DNA of 64,000 nt from Kribbella jejuensis (GTDB lineage: Bacteria > Actinomycetota > Actinomycetes > Propionibacteriales > Kribbellaceae), in contig NZ_VFMM01000004.1 in the NCBI RefSeq assembly GCF_006715085.1, positions 744,001 through 808,000 of the forward strand, given 5' to 3'. Both the position numbers and the translations under genes were made by a program. The notes beneath the pieces are model-generated. The model made no database searches. It was not told the origin of the DNA and saw nothing but the letters and a program-made list of their open reading frames with translations. Positions 16,975 to 26,278 of the stretch are shown piece by piece; the first letter of the stretch is position 1; the number at the start of each line of letters is the position of its first letter.

Positions 16975-17218
16975 CGGGACCTCCTGTGCTCGAGGGGCGC
17001 CTTCCCCAGCGTTCTCGAAGCAGCTCGTCGATCGTCGGTGCACTCAGTCCCTCAGGGCATCACAAGATGACCCGCGAAACACTTGACCATCTTGCACCAC
17101 CGCTCCCACGAACACCAGTAACCTCGCCGTGTCAACCACATCACCGTCGTGTCGCACCGGATGACAGAGCTACGCCGAAGGAGGCTCAAATCGGGGCGGC
17201 GCGGGTACTGATACAGGT

Positions 17219-18124
17219 ATGGGCGAATTCCAGGCCGTCGGAGGGAAACTCGAGCGCGGCCTCATCTGGGTCTTCATCGTGGTGCCTACCCTCGCGGTGC
17301 CACTGGCAATCTACTTCGCCTGGGGCGGCTGGATCGGCTGGCACGACATCGTGCTGCTGGTCGTGTTCTACGTGATCACCACCACCGGTATCGGCATGGG
17401 ATACCACCGATGTTTCACGCACGGATCTTTCAAGAGCACGCGTGGCCTCAAGATCGCCCTCGCGGTCGCCGGGACGCTGGCGCTCGAAGGTCCGGTCATC
17501 CGCTGGGTGGCCGACCACCGCAAACATCACAAGTTCTCCGATCGAGAGGGCGATCCGCACTCGCCCTGGCGCTACGGCACCACCGCGTGGGCGGTCACCA
17601 AGGGGTTCGTCTTCGCCCACGTCGGGTGGGTGCTGTGGGGCGAGGATCGGGCGGAGCCCAAGCACTACGCCCCGGACCTGCTGGCCGACCGTGACCTGGT
17701 GGCGGTCTCGCGGCTCTTCCGTCCGCTGGTGGCCGTATCTCTCTTGGCGCCCGCGCTCATCGGTGGGCTGTGGGACAGGTCGTGGCACGGCGCAGCGACC
17801 GGATTCTTCTGGGGAACTCTGGTCCGGATCGCCCTGATGCACCATGTCACGTTCTCGATCAACTCGATCTGCCACGTCACAGGTAACAAACCGTTCGTCT
17901 CCCGCGACCGGGCGGGAAACGTCTGGTGGCTGGCCATCCTGAGCCAGGGCGAGTCCTGGCACAACCTCCACCACGCCGACCCCACCTGTGCCCGCCACGG
18001 CGTACTCAAAGGCCAGATCGACATCAACGCCTGGTTCATCAAACAGGCCGAACGCCTCGGCTGGGCCTACGACGTCAGATGGCCGAACCAGCAACGCCTC
18101 GAACGAAAACGCGCAGCCGCGTGA
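17219..18124 (+). CDS. Acyl-CoA delta-9 desaturase (stearoyl-CoA desaturase family)
   Basis: 301-residue membrane di-iron desaturase that inserts a cis double bond into acyl-CoA with O2 and reductant. The three histidine boxes are intact: HRCFTH (63-68), HRKHH (100-104) and HNLHH (248-252). Transmembrane helices flank them (about 18-38, 42-60, 80-95, 165-200). No fused cytochrome b5 is present, so an external ferredoxin or flavoprotein donor is expected. It starts at ATG 17219. Its position beside the fab operon suggests linked control of membrane fluidity. Confidence 0.95.
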   Translation: MGEFQAVGGKLERGLIWVFIVVPTLAVPLAIYFAWGGWIGWHDIVLLVVFYVITTTGIGMGYHRCFTHGSFKSTRGLKIALAVAGTLALEGPVIRWVADHRKHHKFSDREGDPHSPWRYGTTAWAVTKGFVFAHVGWVLWGEDRAEPKHYAPDLLADRDLVAVSRLFRPLVAVSLLAPALIGGLWDRSWHGAATGFFWGTLVRIALMHHVTFSINSICHVTGNKPFVSRDRAGNVWWLAILSQGESWHNLHHADPTCARHGVLKGQIDINAWFIKQAERLGWAYDVRWPNQQRLERKRAAA

Positions 18125-18210
18125 CCGAGGCGTAGACTCCGCACCATCCGGAATCGATGACATCCGCGCCGAGGTGCCAGTCGCACCGGCCACCCGCTAG
18201 GGCGTTGCCA

Positions 18211-18801
18211 ATGACTGACAGTTCACCCGGCCCGTCGACGCCGTCCCCGGCACCCGGGCCAGGACGCGATGCGGTGGCATCGGACTCCATGGTCGACCTG
18301 ACCATCCGGACCGCGGGCGCGGTGCGGCACGCACCACGCCTGCTTCGGGCCTGGATGACGGCGACCGAGACCTGCGTGCGTGACGACACAGGAATGCTCC
18401 TGTGGCTTGCGACTGACAGTCAGATCGCGTGGGTGTACGACGGTCAGCTCACCACATCCCCGCCGCTGGACGACAACGCTGCCGGTGAGGTCGTGTGGTG
18501 GGAACCCGCAACCGAGGTATCCGCGCTCCGCGATCTCCGTTCGGCAGCCTTGTGGCTCGGGGCAGAGCACGAGCCCGTTCCCGTCGTGGACGACGCCCGG
18601 CTGTCCGGCAAAGAGGTCGACTGGTTCACCGTCCCGCACGAGCAGGTCAGGAACCTGCGCATCGCGCGCGATAGCGCGACCGGCACCGTCATGCACATCA
18701 GCGGCACCGATCCGGTGCACGGTGACCTGCTCGTCGAGGTCACCGCGATCCACGTGCTTCCGCGCAACGACGCCACGTTTCAGCCACAGCTCAACCTGTG
18801 A
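18211..18801 (+). CDS. Hypothetical protein
   Basis: 196 residues, unrecognised. The first 25 residues are Ser/Pro-rich and probably disordered, followed by a mixed alpha/beta globular part with Trp-rich segments (LLWLATDSQIAWVYDGQ, EVVWWEPATE, EVDWFTVP). There is no signal peptide or membrane segment. ATG 18211 is chosen because the preceding frame is low-complexity; an upstream in-frame ATG exists at 18157. It starts 86 bp after the desaturase on the same strand and could be cotranscribed. Codon use matches its neighbours, so it is very likely a real gene. Confidence 0.72.
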   Translation: MTDSSPGPSTPSPAPGPGRDAVASDSMVDLTIRTAGAVRHAPRLLRAWMTATETCVRDDTGMLLWLATDSQIAWVYDGQLTTSPPLDDNAAGEVVWWEPATEVSALRDLRSAALWLGAEHEPVPVVDDARLSGKEVDWFTVPHEQVRNLRIARDSATGTVMHISGTDPVHGDLLVEVTAIHVLPRNDATFQPQLNL

Positions 18802-18817
18802 TGCGGCTCGTTGACGC

Positions 18818-19771
18818 CTAGGGGAAGCGGGTTGCCAGGGCGATGCAGGCGCCGGCGGCGGCTAGCGTCAGGAGCATCGCGATGCCGGCGAAGCGGGCGG
18901 TGATCTCCTTGTCGACCTTGTCGTAGCCGACCGAGGAGCCGATGTTCTTGTAGACGTCCTTCAGTTCGCCCGCGGACTCGGCCGTGTACGCCTCGCCGCC
19001 GCTGATCTCGGCGATGCTGCGCAGTTCGGTGCGGTCCGGTGGCACGCGCTGCCGGATCCCGTCCATCTCGATGAAGCCGGAGTCGGTGCCGAAGCAGATC
19101 GTGTAGATCGGCGTGTTCTTCGCCTTCGCGGCCTGCGCGCCCTCCTGGGCGGTCCGGCCGACCGTCCGCTTGCCGTCGGACAGCATTACGATCCGGGCCG
19201 GGGCCGGGTCGTTCGGGTGCGCCGGGTCGGCGGGGACCTGGGTGAGCGCCTGCAGCGAGGTGAAGATGCCCTCGCCGGTCGCGGTCGACTCGGCCAGTTC
19301 CAGGCCGTCGATCGAGCGGTCGACCGTGGCCCGGTCGGTGGTCGGCGGCACGATGATGGACGCCGTACCGGCGAAGTTGACCAGTGCGACGTTGAACTTG
19401 GCCGGCAGCGAGTTCACGAACTCCTTGGCCGACTCCTTCGCGGCCTCCAGCCGGTTCGGCTCGATGTCGGTCGCCATCATCGACAGCGACACGTCGATCG
19501 CGACCACGATCGTGGCCCGCTCGCGCGGCACCTTCACCTGGTCCTTCGGCTGCGCGAACGCGAGGATGCAGGCCAGCGCGGCCAGCAGCGCCAACCCGAC
19601 GGCCAGGTGCCGCCGCCACTGCGGGCGCCGTGGCGCGACGCGGTCCAGCAGCGCGATGTTGGTGAAGCGCAGCGCGTACTGCGAGCGACGGTGCTGAAGG
19701 AAGATGTACCCCGCGACGATCAGCGGGATGAGCAGCAGGAACCACAACCGCCCGGGCGACAGGAACTGCAT
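18818..19771 (-). CDS. VWA-domain membrane protein (BatA/B type)
   Basis: 317 residues: two N-terminal hydrophobic helices (about 8-25 and 57-74), a von Willebrand A domain with the MIDAS motif DVSLS (93-97) and a later SDGKRT metal-site loop, and a C-terminal helix (about 296-314). Such proteins partner MoxR ATPases and DUF58 proteins in envelope stress or chaperone-like complexes. It is the last gene of the moxR-DUF58-VWA operon. Its ATG overlaps the DUF58 stop by one base (TGATG), so it is translationally coupled. The 3' end is 16 bp from the convergent hypothetical gene. Confidence 0.93.
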   Translation of the reverse strand: MQFLSPGRLWFLLLIPLIVAGYIFLQHRRSQYALRFTNIALLDRVAPRRPQWRRHLAVGLALLAALACILAFAQPKDQVKVPRERATIVVAIDVSLSMMATDIEPNRLEAAKESAKEFVNSLPAKFNVALVNFAGTASIIVPPTTDRATVDRSIDGLELAESTATGEGIFTSLQALTQVPADPAHPNDPAPARIVMLSDGKRTVGRTAQEGAQAAKAKNTPIYTICFGTDSGFIEMDGIRQRVPPDRTELRSIAEISGGEAYTAESAGELKDVYKNIGSSVGYDKVDKEITARFAGIAMLLTLAAAGACIALATRFP

Positions 19772-20733
19772 CAGCGAGCCACTCCCTTCGGCGGTTGGTG
19801 CAGGCGGGGCGCAACCCGCCGGTACGCGAGCACGAACCGCACGGTGTCGGCGACCCAGTCCCGGTCGGTCCGCAGTACCAGATGTCCCGCACCTACCCTA
19901 CGCAGGGCGGCCCTGGTTCGTTCCCGCTGCGCGAGCGCCGCGACCGCGAACGCGTCCCGGACCTTGCGCCGCCGGGTGTCGATCTCGCGGACCTCGCCGG
20001 TCTCGGGGTCACCGATCGTGACCACGCCGATGTTCGGGAGTTCGAGCTCGCGGGGGTCGACGATCTCGACCGCGAGCACCTGGTGCTGGGCGGTCAGCTT
20101 GCGCATCGCGCGCTCCCAGGACGGCTCGATCTGGCTGGCCACCTCGCCGTCCTGCGGGGTGAGGAAGTCCGACACGATCACCCGCAGGCCACGCTTGCGC
20201 TGCGTCCGCGCCATCGACTCCAGCGCGGCGGCCAGGTCGCTGCGGTGCGCCTCCTGGTCGCCCTCGAACTGCTCGGCCAGCAGGGCGCGGAGCAGGCCGT
20301 ACAGCGCCAGGCGCCCGGAGCGGGCCGGCCAGCGCCGCAGCGCCGAGTCGCGCAGCATCAACCCGCCGAACCGGTCGCCGAGCCGGTGGGTGAGGAACCC
20401 GACGGTCGCGACGGCGGCGACGGCTAGCTCGCGCTTCTCGAGGTTCGACGTACCGAAGTCCATCGAGGCGGACAGGTCGACCAGCGCCCAGGTCTCCAGC
20501 TCACGGTCCGCGATCAGGTCGCGGACGTGCGGGATCGTGGTCCGCGCGGTGACCGCCCAGTCCATCCGGCGGACGTCGTCGCCGACCTGGTACTCGCGGG
20601 CCTCGGCCAGCTCGGTGCCAGGACCGGGCAGCAGGCCGAGGTGTTCGCCGTGCAGGTAGCCCTCCAACCGCCGTACGACGGTCAGCTCGAGCCGCCGCAA
20701 CGCACGCTCGGGAGCAAGCTGCGAGATCGTCAT
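19771..20733 (-). CDS. DUF58 domain protein (MoxR-associated)
   Basis: 320 residues. The DUF58 signature is clear (GEHLGLLPGPGTELAEAREY, VGDDVRRMDW, then DLSASMDFGT within a VWA-like fold). The family is almost always encoded beside MoxR and VWA genes; its molecular role is not settled. The start is ATG 20733, 29 bp after the moxR stop; the much longer open frame reaching 21834 is a shadow of moxR. No signal peptide or membrane helix is seen, so it is probably cytosolic or peripheral. Confidence 0.93.
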   Translation of the reverse strand: MTISQLAPERALRRLELTVVRRLEGYLHGEHLGLLPGPGTELAEAREYQVGDDVRRMDWAVTARTTIPHVRDLIADRELETWALVDLSASMDFGTSNLEKRELAVAAVATVGFLTHRLGDRFGGLMLRDSALRRWPARSGRLALYGLLRALLAEQFEGDQEAHRSDLAAALESMARTQRKRGLRVIVSDFLTPQDGEVASQIEPSWERAMRKLTAQHQVLAVEIVDPRELELPNIGVVTIGDPETGEVREIDTRRRKVRDAFAVAALAQRERTRAALRRVGAGHLVLRTDRDWVADTVRFVLAYRRVAPRLHQPPKGVAR

Positions 20734-20762
20734 CGCAGCTCGTGGATCGGGTCGGTTGGGCA

Positions 20763-21797
20763 CTACACGAACTCCGGGCGGCCGGTGCCGTCGGTGCCGT
20801 CGCGCCAGACCGGCTGCGGCGGCGGGACGGTGGCCAGGATGCGCTCGATCACGGCGCGCGGGTCGATGTTGTCCGCGACCGCGTCGAAGGTCAGGCCGAG
20901 CCGGTGGCCCATCACGTCGAGCGCGACGGTCTGGATGTCGCTGGGCAGCAGGTAGTCGCGGCCGTGGATCAGCGCGAGTCCCCGGCCGGCGGCGATCAGG
21001 CCGAGGGTGGCCCGCGGGCTGACGCCGAGCTCGATGATCGGCTCCAGGTCCGGCAGGTGGAAGTCGGTCGGCGTCCGGGTCGCCATCACCAGGCGGACGG
21101 CGTACTCCGCGACCAGGTTGTGGACGAACACCTGCTCCGCGGACCGCTGCAGCTCGAGGATCGTCTCCGGCTTCAGCACCTGCCGCGGCTCCGGCGGGTC
21201 GACGCTCATCCGGCGGAGGATCTCGAACTCCTCGTGGCCGCGCGGATGGGGTACGTCGATCTTCACCAGGAACCGGTCGCGCTGCGCCTCGGGCAGCGGA
21301 TAGACACCCTCGGACTCGATCGGGTTCTGGGTGGCGATCACGATGAACGGCTTCGGCATCGGGAAGGTCTGGCCGCCGATCGACACCTGCCGCTCGGCCA
21401 TCAGCTCCAGCATCGCGGACTGCACCTTGGCCGGCGCGCGGTTGATCTCGTCGGCCAGTACGAAGTTCACGAACGTCGGGCCCAGCTCGATGTCGAAGGC
21501 CTCGCGGGTCTGCCGGTAGATCCGGGTGCCGACGATGTCGGAAGGAACCAGGTCGGGAGTGAACTGGATCCGGGCGAACGAGCCGCCGACCACGCTGGCG
21601 AAGGTCCGGACCGCCAGCGTCTTGGCGACGCCCGGAACACCCTCGAGCAGGCAGTGACCCTTGGCCAGCAACGACACCATCAGGGTCTCGACCATGTGCT
21701 CCTGGCCGACGATCACCCGCTTGACCTCGCCGACGGCCTCGCCGATCAGCCGGGACTGCTGGGCCACCGTTCCCGCCGGCACCGTGGTTTCGGTCAT
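20763..21797 (-). CDS. MoxR-family AAA+ ATPase
   Basis: 344-residue chaperone-like ATPase. Walker A is GVPGVAKT (53-60), Walker B LADEINRAP (114-122), sensor 1 IATQNPIE and the arginine-finger/second region EAQRDRFLVK. MoxR ATPases are thought to remodel or insert metal into partner proteins, typically VWA-domain partners such as those encoded immediately downstream. First gene of the three-gene operon; 180 bp separate it from the divergent gene at 21978. Confidence 0.95.
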   Translation of the reverse strand: MTETTVPAGTVAQQSRLIGEAVGEVKRVIVGQEHMVETLMVSLLAKGHCLLEGVPGVAKTLAVRTFASVVGGSFARIQFTPDLVPSDIVGTRIYRQTREAFDIELGPTFVNFVLADEINRAPAKVQSAMLELMAERQVSIGGQTFPMPKPFIVIATQNPIESEGVYPLPEAQRDRFLVKIDVPHPRGHEEFEILRRMSVDPPEPRQVLKPETILELQRSAEQVFVHNLVAEYAVRLVMATRTPTDFHLPDLEPIIELGVSPRATLGLIAAGRGLALIHGRDYLLPSDIQTVALDVMGHRLGLTFDAVADNIDPRAVIERILATVPPPQPVWRDGTDGTGRPEFV

Positions 21798-21977
21798 GCC
21801 TGTCCTTCCGGGGCCCGCACGCGAGCCTTGTCAAACACTCTCAATCCCCACTTGCAACACCGGGTATTCCATCAGATCGCCGGGGCCAGCGCCCGCGGAG
21901 CCCCGTCCCATCCTCCCCCGCCGTGCAAATCGGTGCTGTGGCGACAGTGCTACCAGGCATGTGGTGGGATTGGGGTG

Positions 21978-22826
21978 ATGACTGCGACCGAATCCCAGAC
22001 CGAGGTGCAGCCGGCCGCCGAGCCGGCCGCGCCGCCTGCGCTGGAGATTCCGGCGGCGCTGCCGCTGCAGCCGGAGGACCCGCCGCGGGTCGGCGAGTTC
22101 TGGTTGCGCGGCCGGCTCGGCGCGAACGCGGCCGGTTACCTGTACGCCGCCAGCACCGACGACGGCCGGGACGCGATCGTCGCGATGATGACCGAGGGCT
22201 CCGCCGACGACGCCGCCGCCCGGGAACGGTTCGTGAACGCCGTCGACGAGCTGCCCGAATCCGCCGTACTGGCGCACAACGACGCCGACGACGACGATCT
22301 GGCGCTCTGGGCCGCGATCGGCCCGATCCGTCCCGACGACGGGTCCAGCGCGGCGTCCGACGAGCGGCTGATCGCCGAACGCCGGGGCGAGGACATCCTG
22401 TCCGCGGTACTGATGGACCGGATCCCGCAGCCCGGGAAGCTCCGCGGCCCGGACTTCCGCCACTACTGGGAGAACCGCCGGCGTCCGGGTCTGTTCCGGA
22501 TCTGGCCGCTCCCCTGGCCGAACGCGCTGCGACCGGCGTCCCGCTGGGCCCTGGCGCTCGCGTTGCTGACCATGGCCGTGATCATGGCGCTCGCGGTGTT
22601 CCTGGCGTGGCTGCTGTTCCGGAACGCGCCGCCGCTGGAGCCGCCGCCCGTCGTACCGACGCCGACGAACACCGCGACCGTCACGATCACGCCGACCACC
22701 CCGCCGCCTGGGACGGGCTCGCCGACCAGCAGCCCGACGGTGCCGGTGACGCCGACGACCGGGATCCCGACGTCGCTGCCGACCGATTCACCTGGTGGTA
22801 GTTCGACCCCGGGGTCGAAGTTCTAG
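21978..22826 (+). CDS. Single-pass membrane protein with kinase-like N-lobe and extracellular Thr/Pro-rich tail
   Basis: 282 residues. Residues 36-90 (VGEFWLRGRLGANAAGYLYA, then a DDGRDAIVA strand) align by eye with the glycine-rich N-lobe of Ser/Thr protein kinases, but the invariant Lys of the VAIK motif is absent and no C-lobe follows, so it would be a pseudokinase fragment. One transmembrane helix (about 191-214) is followed by roughly 68 Thr/Pro/Ser-rich extracellular residues. It is divergent from moxR. ATG 21978 has GGGGTG upstream; GTG 21975 is an alternative. The kinase resemblance is inference. Confidence 0.78.
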   Translation: MTATESQTEVQPAAEPAAPPALEIPAALPLQPEDPPRVGEFWLRGRLGANAAGYLYAASTDDGRDAIVAMMTEGSADDAAARERFVNAVDELPESAVLAHNDADDDDLALWAAIGPIRPDDGSSAASDERLIAERRGEDILSAVLMDRIPQPGKLRGPDFRHYWENRRRPGLFRIWPLPWPNALRPASRWALALALLTMAVIMALAVFLAWLLFRNAPPLEPPPVVPTPTNTATVTITPTTPPPGTGSPTSSPTVPVTPTTGIPTSLPTDSPGGSSTPGSKF

Positions 22827-22856
22827 CTGCGGCTTGGCGGTCCGGGGTTTTCCTGG

Positions 22857-23633
22857 TTACGAGGACAGCAAGCGGAGCAGCTCCGGGTCCTTCCACAGGC
22901 GCTCGGGTACGGGCCGGCGGACCAGCGCGGCGTCGGCACGAATCTCTGCCGGTGATTTGGCGGTGATCAGGACCGAAGTGACGGCGGGATGCCTGCCCGG
23001 GAACGCGAGTGCGGCCTGCGGCAGCGACACGCCGTACCGCTCGCAGACGGCAGAGATCCGTCGTGCCTTGACGGTTTCCGGTCGGAGCACGAGGGCGCCG
23101 GAGACGATCACCGAGACGCCACGCGCTTGGCAGCTGTCGAGCAGCGGTCTGGCCTGTCGGTCGAGCAGCGAGTAGTGGCGGGTGAGGAGTACACAGTCCA
23201 GGTCGACCTCCTGGACCAGGCGGTCGAGTTGCTGCCAGTCGTCGGCGACGGCGCCGACTGCTTTGATCACACCGTCGCGGCGGAGCTCCTCGAGGACCGG
23301 GTACTCCGCTGCATTGGCCGCGAGCACCAGGTCCACCGCGAGGCCCAGTCGCTCGCTGCTTCTTCGAACATCACCCTCCGGGTCTTCACCGCGGGTCCTG
23401 ATCGACAGGAGGTACTCGCCCCGCGGCCGCGGCTGGAGCGCCCTACCGAGCCGTTCCTCGGAGGCGCCGTTCTTTGCAGACGTGTCGAAGAACCGGATGC
23501 CGGCCTGGTATGCCGCGTCGACCGTGGCGATCGCCGTCTGCTCGTCGGAGTCACCAAGCTGCGAGCCGCCGAGCCCGAACCGCGGCGGCCGAAACCGAAC
23601 GGTCGAACGCGACGACAGCACATGACTAGGCAT
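22857..23633 (-). CDS. Aldo-keto reductase homologue lacking catalytic residues
   Basis: 258 residues of the (beta/alpha)8 aldo-keto reductase fold, shorter than the usual 300-330. Fold landmarks are FGLGGSQLG, FFDTSA, SEERLGRAL and the strand motif VIKAVGAV. The catalytic tetrad is eroded: Asp50 is kept, the Tyr position is Asn55 (SAKNGAS), the Lys position is Arg79 (SIRTRG), and no His occurs where strand 4 should carry it (residues 104-108). The protein is therefore probably not an active reductase of the usual kind. The start is ATG 23633 (MPSHVLSS); an upstream in-frame ATG at 23687 would add 18 residues. Confidence 0.85.
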   Translation of the reverse strand: MPSHVLSSRSTVRFRPPRFGLGGSQLGDSDEQTAIATVDAAYQAGIRFFDTSAKNGASEERLGRALQPRPRGEYLLSIRTRGEDPEGDVRRSSERLGLAVDLVLAANAAEYPVLEELRRDGVIKAVGAVADDWQQLDRLVQEVDLDCVLLTRHYSLLDRQARPLLDSCQARGVSVIVSGALVLRPETVKARRISAVCERYGVSLPQAALAFPGRHPAVTSVLITAKSPAEIRADAALVRRPVPERLWKDPELLRLLSS

Positions 23634-23714
23634 GGTCACCGCCCTCACCTCCGCCGGTCGACTACCTACAGGATCGTGGCTCGGCACCGTTCTCGCATCT
23701 CGAACCCCGCCCTG

Positions 23715-25289
23715 TCACGCCGCCAGCGGGACGTTGACCCACGACGGATCGCCGGCAGGTGAACTGAACGTGACGGTCGACCCGATCACGCTCCGGCCGA
23801 GGTACCGCGGGTCGACCGTGTCCACCACGAGCACGAGGTGATGCCCGGCCGGCACCTCCCAGCTCGTCGCCTCGAGTTGTACGTCGAGCGTGACCGCCTT
23901 GCCCGGCGTTGCCCCGCGCAACGTGTAGGGCTTGTGCGACATCAACGACCCGATGCCGAGCGCATCCACGTCGTACAAGTACGCAAACAGCGACGTCGAC
24001 GCCGCCGAAGGTTGCACCGTGACGTGCACCCTCGGCGTACCGTTCACGACTGCCGTCCGGTCGAACGCCGGACCGGACCAAACCCCCGCGAACGACCGGT
24101 CGACGAGCGGCGTCGCCACACCTGTGGGGATCGTCAGCAATCCTTGCAGCGCGCCGGAAACCAGCGCGACGCCGCTGTCCGCCACCGTCGGTACGCCGGC
24201 CCCGATCGTGCGGCTCCATCCGCTCGACGCCGTGCCCTGCAGCGCACCCGCCTTGGTGAGGTACGACGTACGAGCCTGCCCGACCGCCGCCCAGTCGGCG
24301 TACCCGCGCCAGGTCCCGCGCTGCGACTTGAGATGCACCGGCGGCTCCCGATCGGCGCCGTTGTCCGCACCCGTGAGGTAGTGCCGCAGCCAGCCGGCGA
24401 GCTCGTCACAGGTCTCGTTGGGCAGGCCGATCGCGCCGGTGGCCTCCGGTGTGGCGTGGTCGCCGTGGGCGAGCAGCAGCCGCTTCGGACCGGTCAGCCT
24501 GGTGAAGAAGTCCGTGTACTGCGAGGGCGGGAAGATCGAGTCCTCGAACGCGTTCGCCAGGAACACCGCGGGATGGTTCGCGTTCAGATCGTCGACAACC
24601 GTCGCCGCCGAACGCACCGGCGAAAGCTCCTTCGCCTCCGCGATCGCGCCGTCGAAGTCACCGCCGACGAACTTCGCCTGCAGCGACGCCAGCTCCGGCC
24701 CGGGCCGTCCCGTGACGTTGCCCAGGGCAATCAGTCCGGCGACCGCCTGCAACGCGACCGTGTCGTTCGGGTCCAGCGAGCGAATCAGGTCCGCCCACCC
24801 GCTGAGCGCGCCGACGGCCCGGATCCGCGGATCCTTCGCGGCGGCAAGCAGCGCCGTACCAGCGCCGTACGAGATCCCGACGGCCGCGACCCGGCTCGTG
24901 TCGGCAGGCGTGTGCTGACCGGCCCAGTCGATCACCTTGCTCACGTCGGCCACGGTCGGCGGCCCGGCGATGTCGATCCCGCCGCCGGTGTCCCAGAACC
25001 CGCGACTCGAGTACGAGATGACCTGGAACCCGGCGGTGGCCAGCTTCGCGCCCTGGCCAACGTACTCGGCGTTCGGCACGCCCCAGCTCGACGGCATCAC
25101 CACGAGCGGGAACGGGCCGTCGCCCTGCCCGGTCGGCGTCAGTACGACCGCGCCGATGCTGATCCCGTCGGCGCCCGGGATGCGCTGGTACGCCGTACTG
25201 AAACCTGCCGCGGTCTGACTGGCGTCGGCCCGCGGGCCGATCGCGATCAGCGTCAGGGAGACTGCGAGGGCGGCGGCAAGTCTGCGCAC
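23715..25289 (-). CDS. Secreted CocE/NonD-type alpha/beta hydrolase (X-Pro dipeptidyl-peptidase S15-like)
   Basis: 524 residues. The start is GTG 25289, since GGAGG lies about 6 nt upstream and the protein then opens with a classic signal peptide (VRRLAAALAVSLTLIAIGP, cleavage after ADA near residue 23). The alpha/beta-hydrolase triad looks complete: Ser140 (GISYGAG), Asp250 (FEDSIFP) and His278 (HGDHAT). The C-terminal 180 residues form the jelly-roll domain of CocE/S15 enzymes (HVTVQPSA, GHHLVLVVDT). It likely hydrolyses an ester or peptide outside the cell; the substrate is not predictable. Longer open frames on this strand are shadows. Confidence 0.93.
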   Translation of the reverse strand: MRRLAAALAVSLTLIAIGPRADASQTAAGFSTAYQRIPGADGISIGAVVLTPTGQGDGPFPLVVMPSSWGVPNAEYVGQGAKLATAGFQVISYSSRGFWDTGGGIDIAGPPTVADVSKVIDWAGQHTPADTSRVAAVGISYGAGTALLAAAKDPRIRAVGALSGWADLIRSLDPNDTVALQAVAGLIALGNVTGRPGPELASLQAKFVGGDFDGAIAEAKELSPVRSAATVVDDLNANHPAVFLANAFEDSIFPPSQYTDFFTRLTGPKRLLLAHGDHATPEATGAIGLPNETCDELAGWLRHYLTGADNGADREPPVHLKSQRGTWRGYADWAAVGQARTSYLTKAGALQGTASSGWSRTIGAGVPTVADSGVALVSGALQGLLTIPTGVATPLVDRSFAGVWSGPAFDRTAVVNGTPRVHVTVQPSAASTSLFAYLYDVDALGIGSLMSHKPYTLRGATPGKAVTLDVQLEATSWEVPAGHHLVLVVDTVDPRYLGRSVIGSTVTFSSPAGDPSWVNVPLAA

Positions 25290-25348
25290 GGGGTACCTCC
25301 GGCGATCGGGAATTACCGGAGGGTAACCAACGGGGTGCCGCTCTGTCA

Positions 25349-26278
25349 CTATCGCAGCACGGTGAGTACCGGATTGACGCCGGTCGCCTCCACGGACCAC
25401 GCCCAGAGCCGCTGCGCGAGCTCCGGATCCTGCGCGGTCCGGGTCGGCAGTACGACCTTCGGCCTGCCGCGGTACTCGAAGAAGCCCGGCCCGACGTACG
25501 AGCCCGGGCGCAGGTCGGCGTACGTCGCGGCGTACAGACTCGGCCATGCACCGGCCGCGGCCGACTGTGCGACGAGCCGCGTCGCGGCACCCGCGAACCG
25601 CGCCCGCCGGACGTTCCCGGCGAGCTCCGGACCGGCGATCTGCAGCTGCGTCGCCGCGTAGCCGGGATGCGCGCCGACGCTGAGCAACTCGGCTCCGGCG
25701 GCGCGGACGCGGCGGTCGAGCTCGAGCGTGAAGAGGAGATTCGCGAGCTTCGACTTCCCGTACGCCTCCCACTTCCGGTACGTACCGGCCGGCCTCCGCA
25801 AGTCGTCCTCGCTGATACCACGGACGGTCTTGTGCATGAACGAGCTGACCGTCACCACCCGGCTGCCGGTGAGCAGCAGCGGGAGCAGCCGCCCGGTCAG
25901 CGCAAAGTGCCCGAGATGGTTGGTCCCGAGTTGCAGTTCGAACCCGTCGACGGTCTGCCGGTACGGGGTCGCCATCACGCCGGCGTTGTTGATCAGCAGG
26001 TCCAGCCGGTCGTACGTCGAACCGACCTCCTCGGCGGCCCGCTGCACACTCACCAGATCGGCCAGGTCCAGCTCGAGCACCGTCGGCGCCCGGCCGCCCT
26101 TCTGGGTCAGCGTTTCCGCGACCCGCGCCGCCTTCTCCGGGTTGCGCGCGGCAACTATCACGTCGGCGCCGTGTCTGAGCAGCTCCAGCGCGGTTTCGTA
26201 CCCGAGTCCGCTGGTCGCGCCGGTGACGAGGGCCCGTCGCCCCGTGAGGTCAGGAATGTCCGCCGTACTCCAGGTCAT
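25349..26278 (-). CDS. Short-chain dehydrogenase/reductase (retinol-dehydrogenase-like)
   Basis: 309-residue NAD(P)-dependent oxidoreductase with TGATSGLG (18-25) for cofactor binding, NNAGV, a Ser in the VVTVSS strand, and Tyr-x-x-x-Lys in AYGKSK, so the catalytic set is intact. The extended C-terminus resembles the WW-domain oxidoreductase/retinol dehydrogenase subgroup. Its ATG (26276-26278) lies within the arm of a strong hairpin and overlaps the stop of a possible 6-codon leader ORF; see the entry at 26270. Confidence 0.93.
   Translation of the reverse strand: MTWSTADIPDLTGRRALVTGATSGLGYETALELLRHGADVIVAARNPEKAARVAETLTQKGGRAPTVLELDLADLVSVQRAAEEVGSTYDRLDLLINNAGVMATPYRQTVDGFELQLGTNHLGHFALTGRLLPLLLTGSRVVTVSSFMHKTVRGISEDDLRRPAGTYRKWEAYGKSKLANLLFTLELDRRVRAAGAELLSVGAHPGYAATQLQIAGPELAGNVRRARFAGAATRLVAQSAAAGAWPSLYAATYADLRPGSYVGPGFFEYRGRPKVVLPTRTAQDPELAQRLWAWSVEATGVNPVLTVLR

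Noticed and set aside
20742..21977. Plus-strand extension of the frame of the membrane protein at 21978
   Set aside because: This part is antisense to moxR and of shadow composition; the real start is ATG 21978.
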